From the NCBI GenBank assembly GCA_002440885.1, contig DJVY01000224.1, forward strand, positions 1 through 5,491: a DNA stretch of 5,491 nucleotides. The letters are read 5' to 3'. The position numbers and the translations under genes were made by a program. Below, piece after piece: positions 5,347-5,491 of this stretch; position 1 is the stretch's first letter; every line of letters starts with the position of its first letter. The notes under the pieces are model-generated. The model was not told the DNA's origin, did no database searches, and saw only the letters and a list, made by a program, of their open reading frames with translations. This stretch comes from Bacteroidales bacterium UBA6244. Lineage in GTDB: Bacteria > Bacteroidota > Bacteroidia > Bacteroidales > F082.

Positions 5347-5491
5347 CAGACGAAGCCCGACCGACCTGCAGGCCGCATAAACTATAAGCAGCGGCAGAAT
5401 TTGAATCTGCTTGAAAAGCTGTTTCAAATGCTGAGGGAGCTGCGGGTGACGGGAAGCAACGAGAAAGCGATTACCATGACAAAGCTTGTCC
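5347..5491 (+). CDS. Possible partial gene running off the window, N-terminal part uncertain
   Basis: An open frame starts after a TGA at 5344-5346 and continues 48 codons to the end of the window. From about 5401 it reads LNLLEKLFQMLRELRVTGSN and then EKAITMTKLV, which has the look of an amphipathic helix in a real protein. No strong start is visible: a TTG at 5401 and an ATG at 5428 are possible. The 5' part from 5347 to 5400 is rich in Arg, Pro and Gln and less convincing. I cannot name a family, and too little is present to judge function. It may also be the tail of a gene broken by the TGA. Confidence 0.25.
5399..5429. repeat. Second hairpin with GAA triloop
   Basis: ATTTGAA (5399-5405) is the inverse of TTCAAAT (5423-5429), and GCTT (5409-5412) pairs with AAGC (5416-5419) around the loop GAA. 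Between the two stems, TCT faces TGT, giving a C-G pair between two T-T mismatches, so 12 pairs in all. It overlaps the partial open frame at the window end and may be a chance result of coding sequence. It shares its GAA triloop with the hairpin at 5241-5277. Confidence 0.45.

Noticed and set aside
1..5491. CRISPR array
   Set aside because: No series of regularly spaced identical repeats was found on either strand.

Overview
The window reads as part of a Bacteroidota (Bacteroidetes) chromosome. Three things point there: sigma-factor -7 elements of the TAnnTTTG type in front of genes, start codons with little or no Shine-Dalgarno sequence, and a tRNA gene that does not encode its 3' CCA. The malic enzyme has the sequence style I know from this phylum. 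I cannot name a genus.

Layout from left to right. Positions 1-309 are intergenic, with a short GGTTCACA-type repeat at the very edge and a good maeB promoter at 253-285. Positions 310-2577 encode a full-length MaeB-type malic enzyme fused to a phosphotransacetylase-like domain. A tRNA-Leu(CAA) gene follows at 2678-2761, with its own -7 element and a strong intrinsic terminator at 2774-2816. From about 2817 to 3689 there is no convincing gene. This tract holds a nested inverted repeat at 3010-3080, several minus-strand open fragments in different frames that may be a decayed gene or a structured RNA, and a promoter-like leader for the next genes. Positions 3690-5088 hold two overlapping genes that are clearly richer in A+T than maeB: a 297-residue soluble protein of unknown function and a 174-residue protein with four predicted membrane helices. 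From 5089 to the end the base composition rises again. There is no complete gene there, but I see two bulged hairpins and an open frame running off the edge.

maeB and tRNA-Leu are ordinary housekeeping genes. The A+T-rich pair downstream of the tRNA is the accessory part: a soluble protein translated just ahead of, and overlapping, a small integral membrane protein. That arrangement fits a two-component system in which a cytoplasmic partner works with a membrane partner. Anti-phage defence (architecturally like Kiwa, or membrane-effector abortive infection) is one possibility, but nothing in the sequence proves it. It is the best candidate here for an undescribed system.
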